In this document: one piece after another, positions 39,351 through 53,260 of the stretch
Layout: each line of letters begins with the position of its first letter
Numbering within the stretch: the stretch's first letter is position 1
Assembly: GCA_016584305.1 (NCBI GenBank)
Contig: JACEEZ010011890.1
Span: 62,001 to 126,000, forward strand
From: Chionoecetes opilio
Lineage: Eukaryota; Arthropoda; Malacostraca; Decapoda; Majidae
DNA length: 64,000 bases
Direction: 5' to 3'
Made by a program: the position numbers and the translations under genes
Notes under the pieces: generated by a model
Databases searched by the model: none
The model's input: the letters and a program-made list of their open reading frames with translations, nothing else
Told to the model about the DNA's origin: nothing

Positions 39351-40912
39351 AAACATTGAAAACACTACATTTATGGTTTTTTAGCAATATGATAATAAAA
39401 CTCTTGTATATATACAAACGCTACAGTTTACAAGAAACTATGCAAATGCTTTGCAATATACCGGTTATATCACAATAAAAACCTCTTACCCCTTCTATTT
39501 AATAGCTTTATGTAATGTAAGCTACTTATAGGTTGCAAAATTTTTCTAAAAAGAGGATTTTATACTTCAATTTGTATGAAAAAAGCTATATATCACTGAT
39601 AACTAGCTAAAATCATTGAAAACACTACATTTTATGGGTTTATAGCAATATAATAAGTAAAACACTTGATATATACAATAACGCTACAGTTTAGAAGAAA
39701 ATATGAAAACGCTTGCAATATACCGTTATATCACAATAAATAACCCCTTACTCTTCTATTTAAAAGCTTAATTTAAAGTAAGCTACTTATAGGTGCAAAT
39801 TATTCTAAAAAAAGGATTTTTTACTTCATTTGTAGGAAAACAGCTATATTCACTGAATAACTAGCTAAAATAATTGGAAACACTACATTTTTATGGGTTT
39901 ATAGCAATATAAAAGTAAAACTACTTGTATATATACAATAACGGGACAGTTTAGAAGAACTATGAAAAACGCTTGCAATATCCGTTATATCACAATAAAA
40001 AACCTCTTACTCTTCTATTTATTAGCCTAATGTAATGGGAAGCTCTTATATGTGCAAATTATTCTAAAAAAGGATTGTATACTTCAATTTGTAGGGAAAA
40101 AAGCTATATATCACCGATAAATACTAATATCATTGAAAACACTACTTTTATGGCTTTATAGCAATATGATAAGTAAAACTACTTGTATATATACAATTAC
40201 GCTACAGTTTTTCAAGAAACTATGAAAAACGCTTGCAATATACCGTTATATCACAATAAATAACCTCTTACTCTTCTATTTAATAGCTTAATGTAATGTA
40301 AGCTACTTATACGTGCAAATTATTCTAAAAAGAGGATTTTATACTTCAATTTGTAGGAAAACAGCTATATATCACTGATAACTAGCTAAAATCATTGAAA
40401 ACACTACATTTTACGGGTTTATAGCAATATAATAAGTAAAACTACTTGTATATATACAATAACGCTACAGTTTACAAGAAACTATGAAAAACGCTTGCAA
40501 TATATCGTTATATCACAATAAATAACCTCTTACTCTTCTATTTATTAGCTTAATGTAATGTAAGCTACTAATAGGTGCAAATTATTCTAAAAAGAGGATT
40601 TTATACTTCAATTTGTAGGAAAACAGCTATATATCACTGATAACTAGCTAAAATCATTGAAAACACTACATTTAATGGGTTTATAGCAATATGATAAGTA
40701 AAACTACTTGTATATATACAATAACGCTACAGTTTAGAAGAAACTATGAAAAACGCTTGCAATATACCGTTATATCACAATAAATACCCTCTCACTCTTC
40801 TATTTATTAGCTTAATGTAATGTAAGCTACTTATAGGTCCAAATTATTCTAAAAAAAGGATTGTATACTTCAATTTGTAGGAAAACAGCTATATATCACC
40901 GATAACAAGCTA
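39351..40912. repeat. A-unit array, 6 units
   Basis: Starts with the TATGCAAATGC, CTTAATTTAAAG and AATAATTGGAAAC series. Clean from about 40,230. Confidence 0.92.
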
Positions 40913-41536
40913 AAATCATTGAAAAGAACACATTTTGAGGGTATAAAGCATTATCATAAGGTAAATTCCTTCTATTAATGATATAACACTACAATTAAGA
41001 AGAAACTATGAAAAAAACGTATAATATACAATTGTATCACAATATAGAGTCTCAAACTCCTATTATAAGCTTACAGTAGTTTAAAATAGTATTTTCTAAC
41101 GAAAACAACTATAATTCCACATTTTGAGTTTCACTATCAAAAAAAGGGCTGAATAATGATAATTTTCGACATTTTTTAGCCCTTCAAAAATACATTGAAA
41201 CACTTGAAAAAACGTTGTTTTTAAGATTAAAATTGATACCTAAATTTCATGAAAAATACATATTTTTAGCTCATAACATTGTTAAATATGTTGTGTAAAA
41301 GTGCTGAATAATGTCAATTTCGACATTATTTAGCCTTTCAAAAATACATTAAAATACTTGAAAAAACTTTGTTTTAAGATTAAAATTGATATCTAAATTT
41401 CATGAAAAATACATATTTTTAGCTATTAATTTTGTAAAATATAGTTGTAGCAAATATAAAAAGCTATTTAGCTACAGATATAAAGAAATATACTTCAATT
41501 TGTAGAAAAAAATAACTCTTCACTGATAACTAGCTA
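40913..41536. repeat. B/C module 18, TAGTATTTTC subfamily, clean
   Basis: Best-resolved member of its subfamily (GATAACAAGC lead-in, GAATAATGATAATTTTC). Small deletions (TTAAATATGTTG, GTCAATTTCG) break the frame that is open in modules 2, 8, 13 and 19. Confidence 0.94.
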
Positions 41537-42843
41537 AAATCATTGAAAACACTACATTTTATGGGTTTATAGCAATATGATAAGTAAAACTACTTGTATA
41601 TATACAATAACGCTACAGTTTACAAGAAACTATGAAAAACGCTTGCAATATACCGTTATATCACAATAAATAACTTCTTACTCTTCTATTTAATAGCTTA
41701 ATCTAATGTAAGCTACTTATACGTGCAAATTATTCTAAAAAGAGGATTTTATACTTCAATTTGTAGGAAAACAGCTATATATCACTGATAACTAGCTAGA
41801 ATCATTGAAAACACTACATGTAATGGGTTTATAGCAATATGATAAGTAAAACTACTTGTATATATACAATAACGCTACAGTTTACAAGAAATTATGAAAA
41901 ACGCTTGCAATATACCGTTATACCACAATTAATAACCTCTTACTCTTCTATTTAATAGCTTAATGTAATGTACGCTACTTATAGGTGCAAATTATTCTAA
42001 AAAGAGGAGTTTATACTTCAATTTGTAGGAAAACAGCTATAAATCACTGATAACTAGCTAAAATCATTGAAAACACTACATTTTATGGGTTTATAGCAAT
42101 ATAATAATTAAAACTACTTGTATATATACAATAACGCTACAGTTTAGAAGAAACTATGAAAAACGCTTGCAATATACCGTTATATCACAATAAATAGCCT
42201 CTTACTCTTCTATTTAATAGCTTAATGTAATGTAAGCTACTTATAGGTGCAAATTATTCTAAAAAGAAGATTTTTTACTTCAATTTGTAGGAAAACAGCT
42301 ATATATCACTGATAACTAGCTAAAATCATTGAAAACACTACATTTTACGGGTTTATAGCAATATAATAAGTAAAACTACTTGTATATATACAATAACGGT
42401 ACAGTTTAGAAGAAACTATGAAAAACGCTTGCAATATACCGTTATATCACAATAAATAACCTCTTACTCTTCTATTTATTAGCTTAATGTAATGTAAGCT
42501 ACTTATAGTGCAAATTATTCTAAAAGAGGATTTTATACTTCAATTTGTATGAAAAACAGCTATATATCACTGATAACTAGCTAAAATCATTGAAAACACT
42601 ACATTTAATGGGTTTATAGCATATGATAAGTAAACTACTTGTATATATACAATAACGCTACAGTTTAGAAGAAACTATGAAAAACGTTTGCAATATACAG
42701 TTATATCACAATAAATACCCTCTCACTCTTCTATTTATTAGCTTAATGTAATGTAAGCTACTTATAGGTCCAAATTATTCTAAAAAAAGGATTGTATACT
42801 TCAATTTGTAGGAAAACAGCTATATATCACCGATAACTAGCTA
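41537..42843. repeat. A-unit array, 5 units
   Basis: 1,307 bp, three short of five periods. One unit has CTAGAATC with ACATGTAATGGG. The same pair of variants appears near 32,590 and 45,880, linking the blocks before and after module 15-type repeats. Confidence 0.94.
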
Positions 42844-43470
42844 AAATCATTGAAAAGAACACATTTTGAGGGTATAAAGCATTATCATAAGGTAAATTCC
42901 TTCTATTAATGATATAACACTACAATTAAGAAGAAACTATGAAAAAAACGTATAATATACAATTGTATCACAATATAGAGTCTCAAACTCCTATTATAAG
43001 CTTACAGTAGTTTAAAATAGCAATTTCTAACGAAAACAACTATAATTCCCCTTTTTGAGTTTCACTATCAAAAAAAGGGCTGAATAATGTCAATTTTCGA
43101 CATTTTTTAGCCCTTCAAAAATACAATAAAACACTTGAAAAAACGTTGTTTTTAAGATTAAAATTGATACCCAAATTTCATGAAAAATACATATTTTTAG
43201 CTCATAACATTGTTAAATATAGTTGTGTAAAAGTGCTGAATAATGTCAAATTTCGCCATTATTTAGCCTTTCAAAAATACATTAAAATACTTGAAAAAAC
43301 ATTGTTTTTAAGATTAAAATTGATATCTAAATTTCATGAAAAATACATATTTTTAGCTATTAATTTTGTAAAATATAGTTGGAGCAAATATAAAAAGCTA
43401 TTTAGCTACAGATATAAAGAAATATACTTCAATTTGTAGAAAAAAAAACCTCTTCACTGATAACTAGCTA
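42844..43470. repeat. B/C module 19, 627 bp
   Basis: Clean counterpart of module 17. The open frame 43146-43439 (97 codons) has W where most copies have C (TGT to TGG) in the tail. Confidence 0.94.
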
Positions 43471-44996
43471 AAATCATTGAAAACACTACATTTTATGGTT
43501 TTATAGCAATATGATAAGTAAAACTACTTGTATATATACAATAACGCTACAGTTTACAAGAAACTATGCAAATGCTTGCAATATACCGTTATATCACAAT
43601 AAAAAACCTCTTACTCTTCTATTTAATAGCTTAATGTAATGTAAGCTACTTATAGGTGCAAATTATTCTAAAAAGAGGATTTTATACTTCAATTTGTATG
43701 AAAACAGCTATATATCACTGATAACTAGCTAAAATCATTGAAAACACTACATTTTATGGGTTTATAGCAATATAATAAGTAAAACTACTTGTATATATAC
43801 AATAACGCTACAGTTTAGAAGAAACTATGAAAAACGCTTGCAATATACCGTTATATCACAATAAATAACCTCTTACTCTTCTATTTAATAGCTTAATTTA
43901 ATGTAAGCTACTTATAGGTGCAAATTATTCTAAAAAGAGGATTTTTTACTTCAATTTGTAGGAAAACAGCTATATATCACTGATAACTAACTAAAATAAT
44001 TGGAAACACTACATTTTATTTGGGGTTTTAGCAAAAAATAGTAAAACTATTGTTATTACATAAAGGGGGACAGTTTAGAAGAAACTATAAAAAAAGCTTG
44101 CAAAATCCGTTATATCACAATAAAAAACCTCTTACTCTTTTTATTTTTTAGCCTAATGTAATGTAAGCTACTTATTGTGCAAATTATTCTAAAAAAGGAT
44201 TGTTATTCAATTTGTGGAAAACACTATAAAATCACCCATAATAGCTAAATTCATTGAAAAACCCCCTACTTTAGGGGTTTTTGCAAATATAAATAAAACT
44301 ACTTGTTTTTAAAACAATTACGCACGTTTACAGAACTATGAAAAAAACCCTTTCAATATACCGTTATTCACAAAATAAACCCCTTTCTCTTCTATTTAAA
44401 AAGCTTAAAGTAAAGTAGCTACTTAACGTGCAAATTTTTCTAAAAAAGGATTTTTATTCAATTTGTAGAAAAAAGCTTATACACTGATAAATACTAAAAC
44501 TTGAAAACACACATTTTACGGGTTTTTTAAACAATTAATAAGTAAAACTACTTGTATTATACAAAAACGCTACGTTTACAAGAAACATGAAAACGCTTGC
44601 AATATTCGTTATATCACAATAAAAAACCTCTTTCTCTTCTATTTTTTAGCTTAAAGTAATTAACTACAATAGGTGCAAATTATTCTAAAAAGAGGATTTT
44701 ATACTTCAATTTGTGGAAAAAAAGCTATTATCCCCCGTAACTACTAAAATCATTGAAAACCTACATTTAAAGGGGTTTTTAGCAAAATATAAGTAAAACT
44801 ACTTTTATTATACAATAACGCTACAGTTTTGAAAAAAATTGAAAAAAGCTTCAATTACCGTTATATCCAATAAATACCCTCTACTCTTCTATTTATTACT
44901 TAAAGTAATGTAAACTACTTATGGCCAAATTTTTCTAAAAAAAAATTGTATACTTCATTTGTAGGAAAAAAGCTTATATTCCAACGATAACAAGCT
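43471..44996. repeat. A-unit array, about 6 units, poor from 44,010
   Basis: The first two units are clean. At about 44,010 quality falls abruptly within one unit. Confidence 0.85.
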
Positions 44997-45611
44997 AAAT
45001 CATTTAAAGAAACATTTTTGGTATAAAACATTATCATAAGGTAAAATTTCCCTTTTATTAAAGATATAAAACTACAATTTTAAAAAGAAACTATAAAAAA
45101 AAAGTATAATATACAATTGTATCACAAAAATTTGGGCTCAAACCCTTTATAAGCTTACAGTAGTTTAAAATATATTTTTTAACGAAAACAACTATAAATT
45201 TCCACATTTTTAGTTTCACTTCAAAAAAAGGGGTGAAAAAATGATAATTTTTCGACATTTTTTTTGCCCTTCAAAAAAAACATTGAAAACCCCGAAAAAC
45301 GTTTTTTTTAAAATTAAAAATTTTACCTAAATTTCATGAAAAAAACATTTTTTTTACTCATACATTGTTAAATTTTGTGTAAAAAATCTGATAACCAAAT
45401 TTTTTGACATTATTTAGCCTTTCAAAAAAAATTAAAATATTGAAAAAAAATTTGTTTTTAAGTTTTAAAAATTTATACTAATTTCAGAAAAAAACTATTT
45501 TTTAGCTATTTAATTTTTTTAAAATTAGTTTTTTAGCAAATAAAAAAGCTATTTAGCTACAGATATAAATATACTTCATTTGAAAAAAAAACTCTTCACG
45601 ATAAATACTAA
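44997..45611. repeat. B/C module 20, very poor sequence
   Basis: Placed in the TAGTATTTTC subfamily by ATATATTTTTTAACG and AAAATGATAATTTTTCG. Confidence 0.75.
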
Positions 45612-46878
45612 AAACTTGAAAACCTACATTTTTGGGTTTATAGCAATATATAAATAAAATACTTGTATTATCAATAACGCTACAGTTTACAAGAAACTAT
45701 GAAAAAAGCTTGCAAAATCCGTTAATCACAATAAATAAAATTTTACTCTTCTATTTAATAGCTTAATCTAATGTAAAACTACTTATAGTGCAAAAATTTT
45801 TCTAAAAAGAGGATTTTAACTTCAAATTTGTAGGGGAAAAAGTATATAAAAAAAACGATAAATGCTGAACATTGAAAAAACTACATGTAAAGGGGGTTTT
45901 TTTAAACAATGAAAGTAAAACACTTGTATTATACAAAAACGCTACAGTTTACAAAAAATTAAAAAAAACGCTTGCAATATACCGTTTAACCAAAATTAAA
46001 AAACCTCTTACTCTTCCCATTTAATGCTTAATGTAATTACCTACTTATAGGTGCAAATTTTCTAAAAAAAGGAGTTTTTTACTTAATTTTTGGAAAACAG
46101 CTATAAATCCTGATCTAGCTAAAATCATTGAAAAAAACTACATTTTTTTGGGGTTTATAGCAAATAATAATTAAAACTACTGTTATAACAATAACGCTAC
46201 GTTTTAGAAGAAACATAAAAACGCTTTCAAAAATACCGTTATATAAAAAATACCCCTTTTTCTTCTATTTTAATCTTAATGTAATTAAGCTACTTATAGG
46301 GGCAAATTATTCTAAAAGAAGATTTTTTACTTCAATTTTTAGGAAAAAAGCTATATTCACTGTAAATAGCTAAAAACATTGAAAAAAACCCAAATTTTAC
46401 GGGTTTTTTGCAATATAAAATAAAAACTACTTGTATAATACAATAAAAGGTACGTTTAAAGAAATAAAGAAAACGCTTGCAAAATACCGTTTTTTCACAA
46501 AAAATACCTCTTACTCTTCTATTTATTACTAATGTAAATTAAAACACTTATAGGTGCAAATTATTCTAAAAAAAGGATTTTATACTTCAAATTTTTAGAA
46601 AACAGCTATATATCACTGATAAAACTAAAAACATTGAAAACCTCATTTAATGGGGTTTATGCAAAAAGATAAATAAAACTCTTTAATTACAATAACGCTA
46701 AGTTTAGAAGAAACTATGAAAAAAAAGCTTGCAAAATACCGTTATATCCAAAAAATCCTTCTCACTCTTCTATTTATTAGTTAATGTAATGTAACACTTA
46801 TAGGGCCAAATTATTCTAAAAAAAAGGGTTTATACTTCAATTTGTGGGAAAAAAGTATATATCACCGATAAACCCCTA
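45612..46878. repeat. A-unit array, about 5 units, very poor sequence
   Basis: Landmarks persist (CTACATGTAAAGG near 45,880, GGCCAAATTATTC near 46,805) but every unit carries many errors. Confidence 0.78.
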
Positions 46879-47279
46879 AAATCTTGAAAAAAACACATTT
46901 TGAGGTATAAAACTTATCATAAGGTAAATTCCTCCTATTAATGATATAACCTCAATTAAGAAAAAAACTATAAAAAAACGTATAATATACAATTGTATCA
47001 CAATATAGATCTCAAAATCCTATTTAAGCTTCAGTAGTTTAAAAAAGTATTTTCAACGAAACAAATATAAAATTCCCCATTTTGATTTTTCCCTTTCAAA
47101 AAAGGCTGAAAAATGATAATTTTCGCATTTTTTAGCCCTTCCAAAATCATTGAAAAACTTTTAAAAACTTGTTTTTTAAAATTAAAAATTTATACCCCAA
47201 ATTTTCATGAAAAAAACATTTTTTAGCTCATAACATTGTTAAAAATAGTTGTGTAAAAATGCTGAAAAATGGCAATTTG

Positions 47280-47312
<33 letters not shown>

Positions 47313-47498
47313 AAAAAAAAAAAAAAAACTTTTTTTAAAATTAAATTAAATTTTAAAATTTTTTGAAAAACTTTTTTTTTAGCCCCATTAAATTTTGTAA
47401 AATACAGTTGTAGCAAATATAAAAAACTATTTTTGCTACAGATATAAAAAAATTAAATTTATTTTTGAAAAAACAAATCTTTTACTGATAACTAGCTA
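46879..47498. repeat. B/C module 21 with a long poly-A artefact
   Basis: The middle of the second C unit is replaced by an A run of about 31 bases (47280-47310), then TT and another A run. Subfamily TAGTATTTTC by AAGTATTTTCAACG and ATGATAATTTTCG. The antisense frame through the run (47228-47416) is meaningless poly-F. Confidence 0.75.
47280..47328. other. Homopolymer-A run inside a C unit
   Basis: No other C unit has this run, and the bases it replaces are those of a normal C unit. Most likely a failed consensus. Confidence 0.8.
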
Positions 47499-48752
47499 AA
47501 ACATTGAAAACCTACTTTTATGGGTTTTTTTTAGCTATATAAGTAAAACTCTTTATATACACAATAACGCTACAGTTTTTTCAAAAAACTATGAAAACGC
47601 TTGCAATATACCGTTATATCACATAAAAAACCTCTTTTCTTTTATTTAATAGCTTAATGTAATGTAAACTACTTTACTGCAAATTTTCTAAAAAAAGGAT
47701 TTTATACTTCAATTTGTAGGAAAAAAGCATATTCCTGATAACTACTAAATCATTGAAAAAACTACATTTTATGGGTTTTTTAGCAAATAAAAATAAAATA
47801 CTTTTATATTACTAACGCTACGTTTTGAAGAACTATGAAAAACGCTTGCAATTACCTTATATCACAATAAATAACCCTTCTCTTTTATTTAATAGCTTAA
47901 GTAAAAATAAGCTACTTATAGGTGCAAATTATTCTAAAGAGGATTTATACTTCAATTTGTAGGAAAACGCTATATACACTGATAATACTAAAATCATTGA
48001 AAAACCCCTTTTATGGGTTTATACAAAATTTAAAAAGTAAAACACTTGTAAAATATATTTAAAGGTACAGTTTTTGAGAAAAATTTTAGAAACGCTTTTC
48101 AATACCGTTTATTCACAAAAAAAAACCTCTTACTCTTTTATTATTACCTAATGTAAATTAAACTACTTTTAAATGCAATAAATTTTAAAAAAAGGGTTTC
48201 ATACTTCATTTTGTAGGAAACAGCTATATTCCCGAAAATAGCTATATCATTGAAAACCCTACATTTTATGGCTTTATAGCAAAATGATAAATAAAAAAAT
48301 ACTTGTAAATACAATAACGTACGTTTTTTGAAGAAACTATGAAAAACGCTTGCAAAATCCCTTTTCACATAAATCCTCTACTCTTCTATTTATTGCTTAA
48401 ATGTAATGTCTACTTATAGGGCAAATTATTCTAAAATGAGGATTTTTTTAAATTCAATTTGTAGGAAAACAGCTATATATACTGATAACTAGCTAAAACA
48501 TTGAAAACACTACATTTTAAAGGGGGTTTTTAGCAAAATGATAATAAACACTTGTAAAATATCAATAAAGCTACAGTTTGAAGAAACTATGAAAAAAGTT
48601 TTAAAAATCAGGTTTATATCACAAAAAATACCCCTCCCCTTCTATTTATTGCTTAATGTAAAGTAAGCTACTTTAGGCCAAATTTCTAAAAAAAAGGGTT
48701 GGGGAACTTTAATTTTTTAGGGAAAAAAGCTATATATCACCGATAAATAGCT
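47499..48752. repeat. A-unit array, about 5 units, very poor sequence
   Basis: Recognisable by TTGCAATATACCG and GCTTTATAGC landmarks. The antisense frame 48144-48368 is a by-product of indels. Confidence 0.78.
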
Positions 48753-49361
48753 AAATCATTGAAAAGAACACATTTTGAGGGGATAAAGCATTATCAAAGG
48801 TAAATTCCTTCTATTAAAGATTAACACTACAATTTTGAAGAAACTATGAAAAAAACGTATAATATAAAATTGTATCCAAAATAGATTTTTAACTCCTATT
48901 ATAAGCTTCGTAGTTTAAAATACAATTTCAAAGAAAAAAAGCTATAATTCCACATTTTGATTTTTACTATCAAAAAAGGCTGAATAATGTCAATTTTTGA
49001 CATTTTTTAGCCCTTCAAAAAAACAATAAAACCTTGAAAAAAAAGTTGTTTTTTTGATTAAAATTGATACTTAAATTTCAGAAAAAAAAACATATTTTTA
49101 GCTCATAACATTGTTAAATATAGTTGTGTAAAAATGCTGAATAAAACAAATTTGACATTTTTTGCCTTTCAAAAAACATTAAAATACTTTAAAAAAATTG
49201 TTTTTAAGATTAAAAATTATATCAAAATTTTATGAAAATACATATTTTTTTTGCTATTAATTTTGTAAAATTGTTGTAGCAAAAATAAAAAGCCCATTTG
49301 CTACAGATATAAGAATATACTTCAAATTTTTAAAAAAAAACCTCTTTACTGATAACTACTA
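48753..49361. repeat. B/C module 22, poor sequence
   Basis: ATACAATAAAAC subfamily, reading AACAATAAAACC. Two C units are visible. Confidence 0.78.
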
Positions 49362-51200
49362 AAAACTTTAAACACTACATTTTTTGGTTTAAGCAAAAGA
49401 TAAGTAAAACTACTTGTATATATAAATAACGCTACGTTTACAAAAAACTATGCAAAAAGCTTTCAATATACCGTTTTTAATAAAAAAAACTCTTACTCTT
49501 TTTTTTAATAGCTTAATGTAATTACTCCTTATAGGTGCAAATTATTAAAAAAGAGGGTTATATATTTCAAAATTTTTAGGAAAACAGCTAATTATCACTG
49601 ATAACTAGCTAAAAAATTGGGAAAAAAAAACATTTTATGGTTTTTTTAGCAATATAAAAAGTAAAACTATTTTTATATTACAATAACGTACATTTAGAAA
49701 AACTATAAAAACGCGTGCCTTTAAACCCTTAATCACAATAAATAAAACCCCTTACTCTTCTATTTATTAGCCTAATTATGTAAGCTACTTTATGTGCAAA
49801 AATTCTAAAAAAAAGGTTTTTATCTTCATTTGTAGGAAAAAAGCTATATATCACCGATAAAAGCTAAATCATTTGAAAACCTACATTTTTGGCTTTATAG
49901 CATATGATAATAAAACTCTTGTTATTACAATAAAGCTAAAAAGTTTACAAAAAACTATGAAAAAAGCTTTCAATATCCGTTATATCACAATAAATAAAAC
50001 CCCTTACTCTCTATTTAATAGCTTAAAAGTAAATTAACTACTTAACGTGCAAATTTTTCTAAAAAGGGATTTTATACTTCAATTTGTGGAAAACAGCTAT
50101 ATATCACTGATAACTAGCTAAAATCATTGAAAACACTACATTTTATGGGTTTATAGCAATATAATAAGTAAAACTACTTGTATATATACAATAACGCTAC
50201 AGTTTACAAGAAACTATGAAAAACGCTTGCAATATACCGTTATACCACAATTAATAACCTCTTACTCTTCTATTTAATAGCTTAATGTAATGTACGCTAC
50301 TTATAGGTGCAAATTATTCTAAAAAGAGGATTTTTTACTTCAATTTGTAGGAAAACAGCTATATATCACTGATAACTAGCTAAAATCATTGAAAACACTA
50401 CATTTTATGGGTTTATAGCAATATAATAAGTAAAACTACTTGGTATATATACAATACGCTACAGTTACAAGAAACTATGAAAAACGCTTGCAATATACCG
50501 TTATATCACAATAAATAACCTCTTACTCTTCTATTTAATAGCTTAATTTAATGTAAGCTACTTATAGGTGCAAATTATTCTAAAAGAGGATTTTTTACTT
50601 CAATTTGTAGGAAACAGCTATATATCATGATAACTAGCTAAAATAATTGGAAACACTACATTTTATGGGTTTATAGCAATATAATAAGTAAAACTACTTT
50701 ATATATACAATAACGCTACAGTTTTGGAAGGGAAACTATAAAAAAAACGCTTGCAAATCCCTTTATATCACAATAAAAAAAACCCTTTTTTTTTTTTTTT
50801 AAAAACTTTTTTTTCAAATTTAAATTAGTTTAATGTAATGTAAGCTACTTATAGGTGAAAATTTATTCAAAAAGAGGATTTTATACCCCCCCTTTGTGGG
50901 AAAAACACTATATACCCTTTAAATAACTAGCTAAAATCATTAAAAAACACTACTTTTTAAGGGGTTTAAAGCAATATGATAAGAAAAAACTACTGGGTAT
51001 ATATACAATAACGCTACATTTTAGAAAGAAATATAAAAAAACGTTTGCAATATACCGTTAAAATCACAATAAATACCCTCTCACTCTTCTTTTATTAGCT
51101 TAATGTAATGAAAGGGCTATTATAGGTCCAAATTATTCAAAAAAAAGGGATTGATACTTCAATTTTTAAAAAACCAGCTATAAAATCACCGATAATAGCT
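49362..51200. repeat. A-unit array, 7 units, with an abrupt clean patch
   Basis: Very poor to about 50,090, nearly perfect from there to about 50,730, then degraded again. The first unit has the TATGCAAA variant. Confidence 0.85.
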
Positions 51201-51856
51201 AAATCTTTGAAAAAAAACCATTTTGGGGGTAAAAAAGGGCTTATCAAAAGGGAAAATTTCCTTCTATTAATGATATAACACTAAAATTTAAAAAAGAAAC
51301 TTAAAAAAAACGAAAAATTACAATTGTATCACAATATAGAGCTCAAAAATCCCATTATAAGCTTACTAGTTTAAAAAAGCAAATTTTTAACGAAAAAAAC
51401 TATAATTCCACAAATTTTTAGTTTCACTATCAAAAAAAGGGCTTTAATAATGTCAATTTTTTGGGCATTTTTTAGCCCTTCTAAAAAAACATTGAAAAAA
51501 ACTTTAAAAACGATGTTTTTTTAAAATTAAAATTTATACCTAAATTTCATGAAAAATACCTATTTTTTTGCTCATAACATTGTTTTAAAAATAGGGTTTT
51601 GTTTAAAATGTTTAAAATTTTAAAATTTTGACATTATTTGCCTTTTAAAAAAAACATTTAAAAAACATTTAAAAAAATTGTTTTTTTAAATTAAAATTTT
51701 ATCTAAAAATTTTATGAAAAAAACATATTTTTAGCTATTTTTTTGTAAAAAAAATAGTTGTAGCATATATAAAAAAACTATTTAGCTACAGATATAAAGA
51801 AATATACTTCAAATTTTTAGAAAAAAAAAACCCCTTCACTGGAAAACCCGCTTTAA
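51201..51856. repeat. B/C module 23, poor sequence
   Basis: Shares CTTCTAAAAAAACATTG and a GATGTTTTTT variant with module 26, forming a separate small subfamily. Confidence 0.78.
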
Positions 51857-52647
51857 AAACATTGAAAAAAAACTCATTTTATGGGTTTTTTTAGCAAAAA
51901 TGATAATTTAAAAATACTATTATATATACAATTTAAAGCTTTCGTTTACAAAAAACTATGAAAAACGCTTGCCAAATTTCCCTTTTAAACACAAAAAATA
52001 AACCCCTTACTCTTCTTTTAAAAGCTTAATTAATGTAAGCTACTTATTGTGGCCCAAAATTTTTCTAAAAAGAGGATTTTTACTTCAATTTTGGAAAACA
52101 GCTAATATCGCTGATAAATAGCTAAATCATTTAAAAAACTACCTTTAAGGGGTTTTTTAGCTATGATAAGTAAAAAATACTTGTATATATACAATAAAGC
52201 TAATTTTAAAAAAACTATGAAAACGCTTGGGAAATTTCCGTTTTTTAAACACAATAAATAACCTCTTAATCTTTTTATTTATTAGCTTAATGTAATGTAA
52301 ACTTTCTAATGGTGCAGATTATTCTAAAAAAGGATTTTTTTACTTCAATTTTTAAAGGGAAAAAAGCTATATATCACTGAAACTAGCTAAAATCATTGAA
52401 AAACTACATTTAATGGGTTTTTAGCAATTGATAGTAAAAAATAAATTGTAAAATCAAAAAAAAGCTACAATTTAGAAAAACTATGAAAAACCTTGCAAAT
52501 ACCGTTTAATCCCAATAAATACCCTCTCACTCTTCTATTTATTAGCTTAATGTAATGTAAGCTACTTATAGGTCCAAATTATTCTAAAAAAAAGGGTTGT
52601 ATACTTCAATTTGTAGGAAAACAGCTATATATCACCGATAACGAGCT
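51857..52647. repeat. A-unit array, 3 units, poor sequence
   Basis: 791 bp. The last unit has the pre-module signature and becomes clean near 52,510. Confidence 0.82.
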
Positions 52648-53260
52648 AAAATCATTGAAAAGAACACATTTTGAGGGTATAAAGCATTATCATAAGGTAA
52701 ATTCCTTCATTAATGATATAACACTACAATTTAAAAGAAACTATGAAAAAACGTATAATATACAATTGTATCACAATATAGAGTCTCAAACTCCTATTAT
52801 AAGCTTACAGTAGTTTAAAAAAGTATTTTCTAACGAAAACAACTATAATTCCACATTTTGAGTTTCACTATCAAAAAAGGCTGAAAAATGTCAATTTTCG
52901 ACATTTTTTAGCCCTTCAAAAATACATTGAAACACTTGAAAAAACGTTGTTTTTAATATTAAAATTGAACCTAAATTTCAGGAAAAATAATATTTTTTAG
53001 CTCATAACATTTTGTTAAATATAGTTGTGTAAAAGTGCTGAATAAGTCATATTTCGACATTATTTAGCCTTTCAAAATACATTAAAATACTTGAAAAAAC
53101 ATTGTTTTTAAGATTAAATTGATATCTAAATTTCATGAAAAACATATTTTTAGCTATTAATTTTGTAAAATATAGTTGTAGCAAATATAAAAGCTATTTA
53201 CTACAGATATAAAGAATATACTTCAATTTGTGAAAAAAAACCTCTTCATGATAATAGCTA
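52648..53260. repeat. B/C module 24
   Basis: Has AAGTATTTTCTAACG like the module 15 subfamily but AATGTCAATTTTCG at the next diagnostic site, so it looks like a recombinant or intermediate copy. Confidence 0.88.

Noticed and set aside
47280..47328. Poly-A run as the tail of a retroposed element
   Set aside because: No target duplication or foreign sequence is beside it, and it sits where a normal C unit is expected in a zone of poor sequence.
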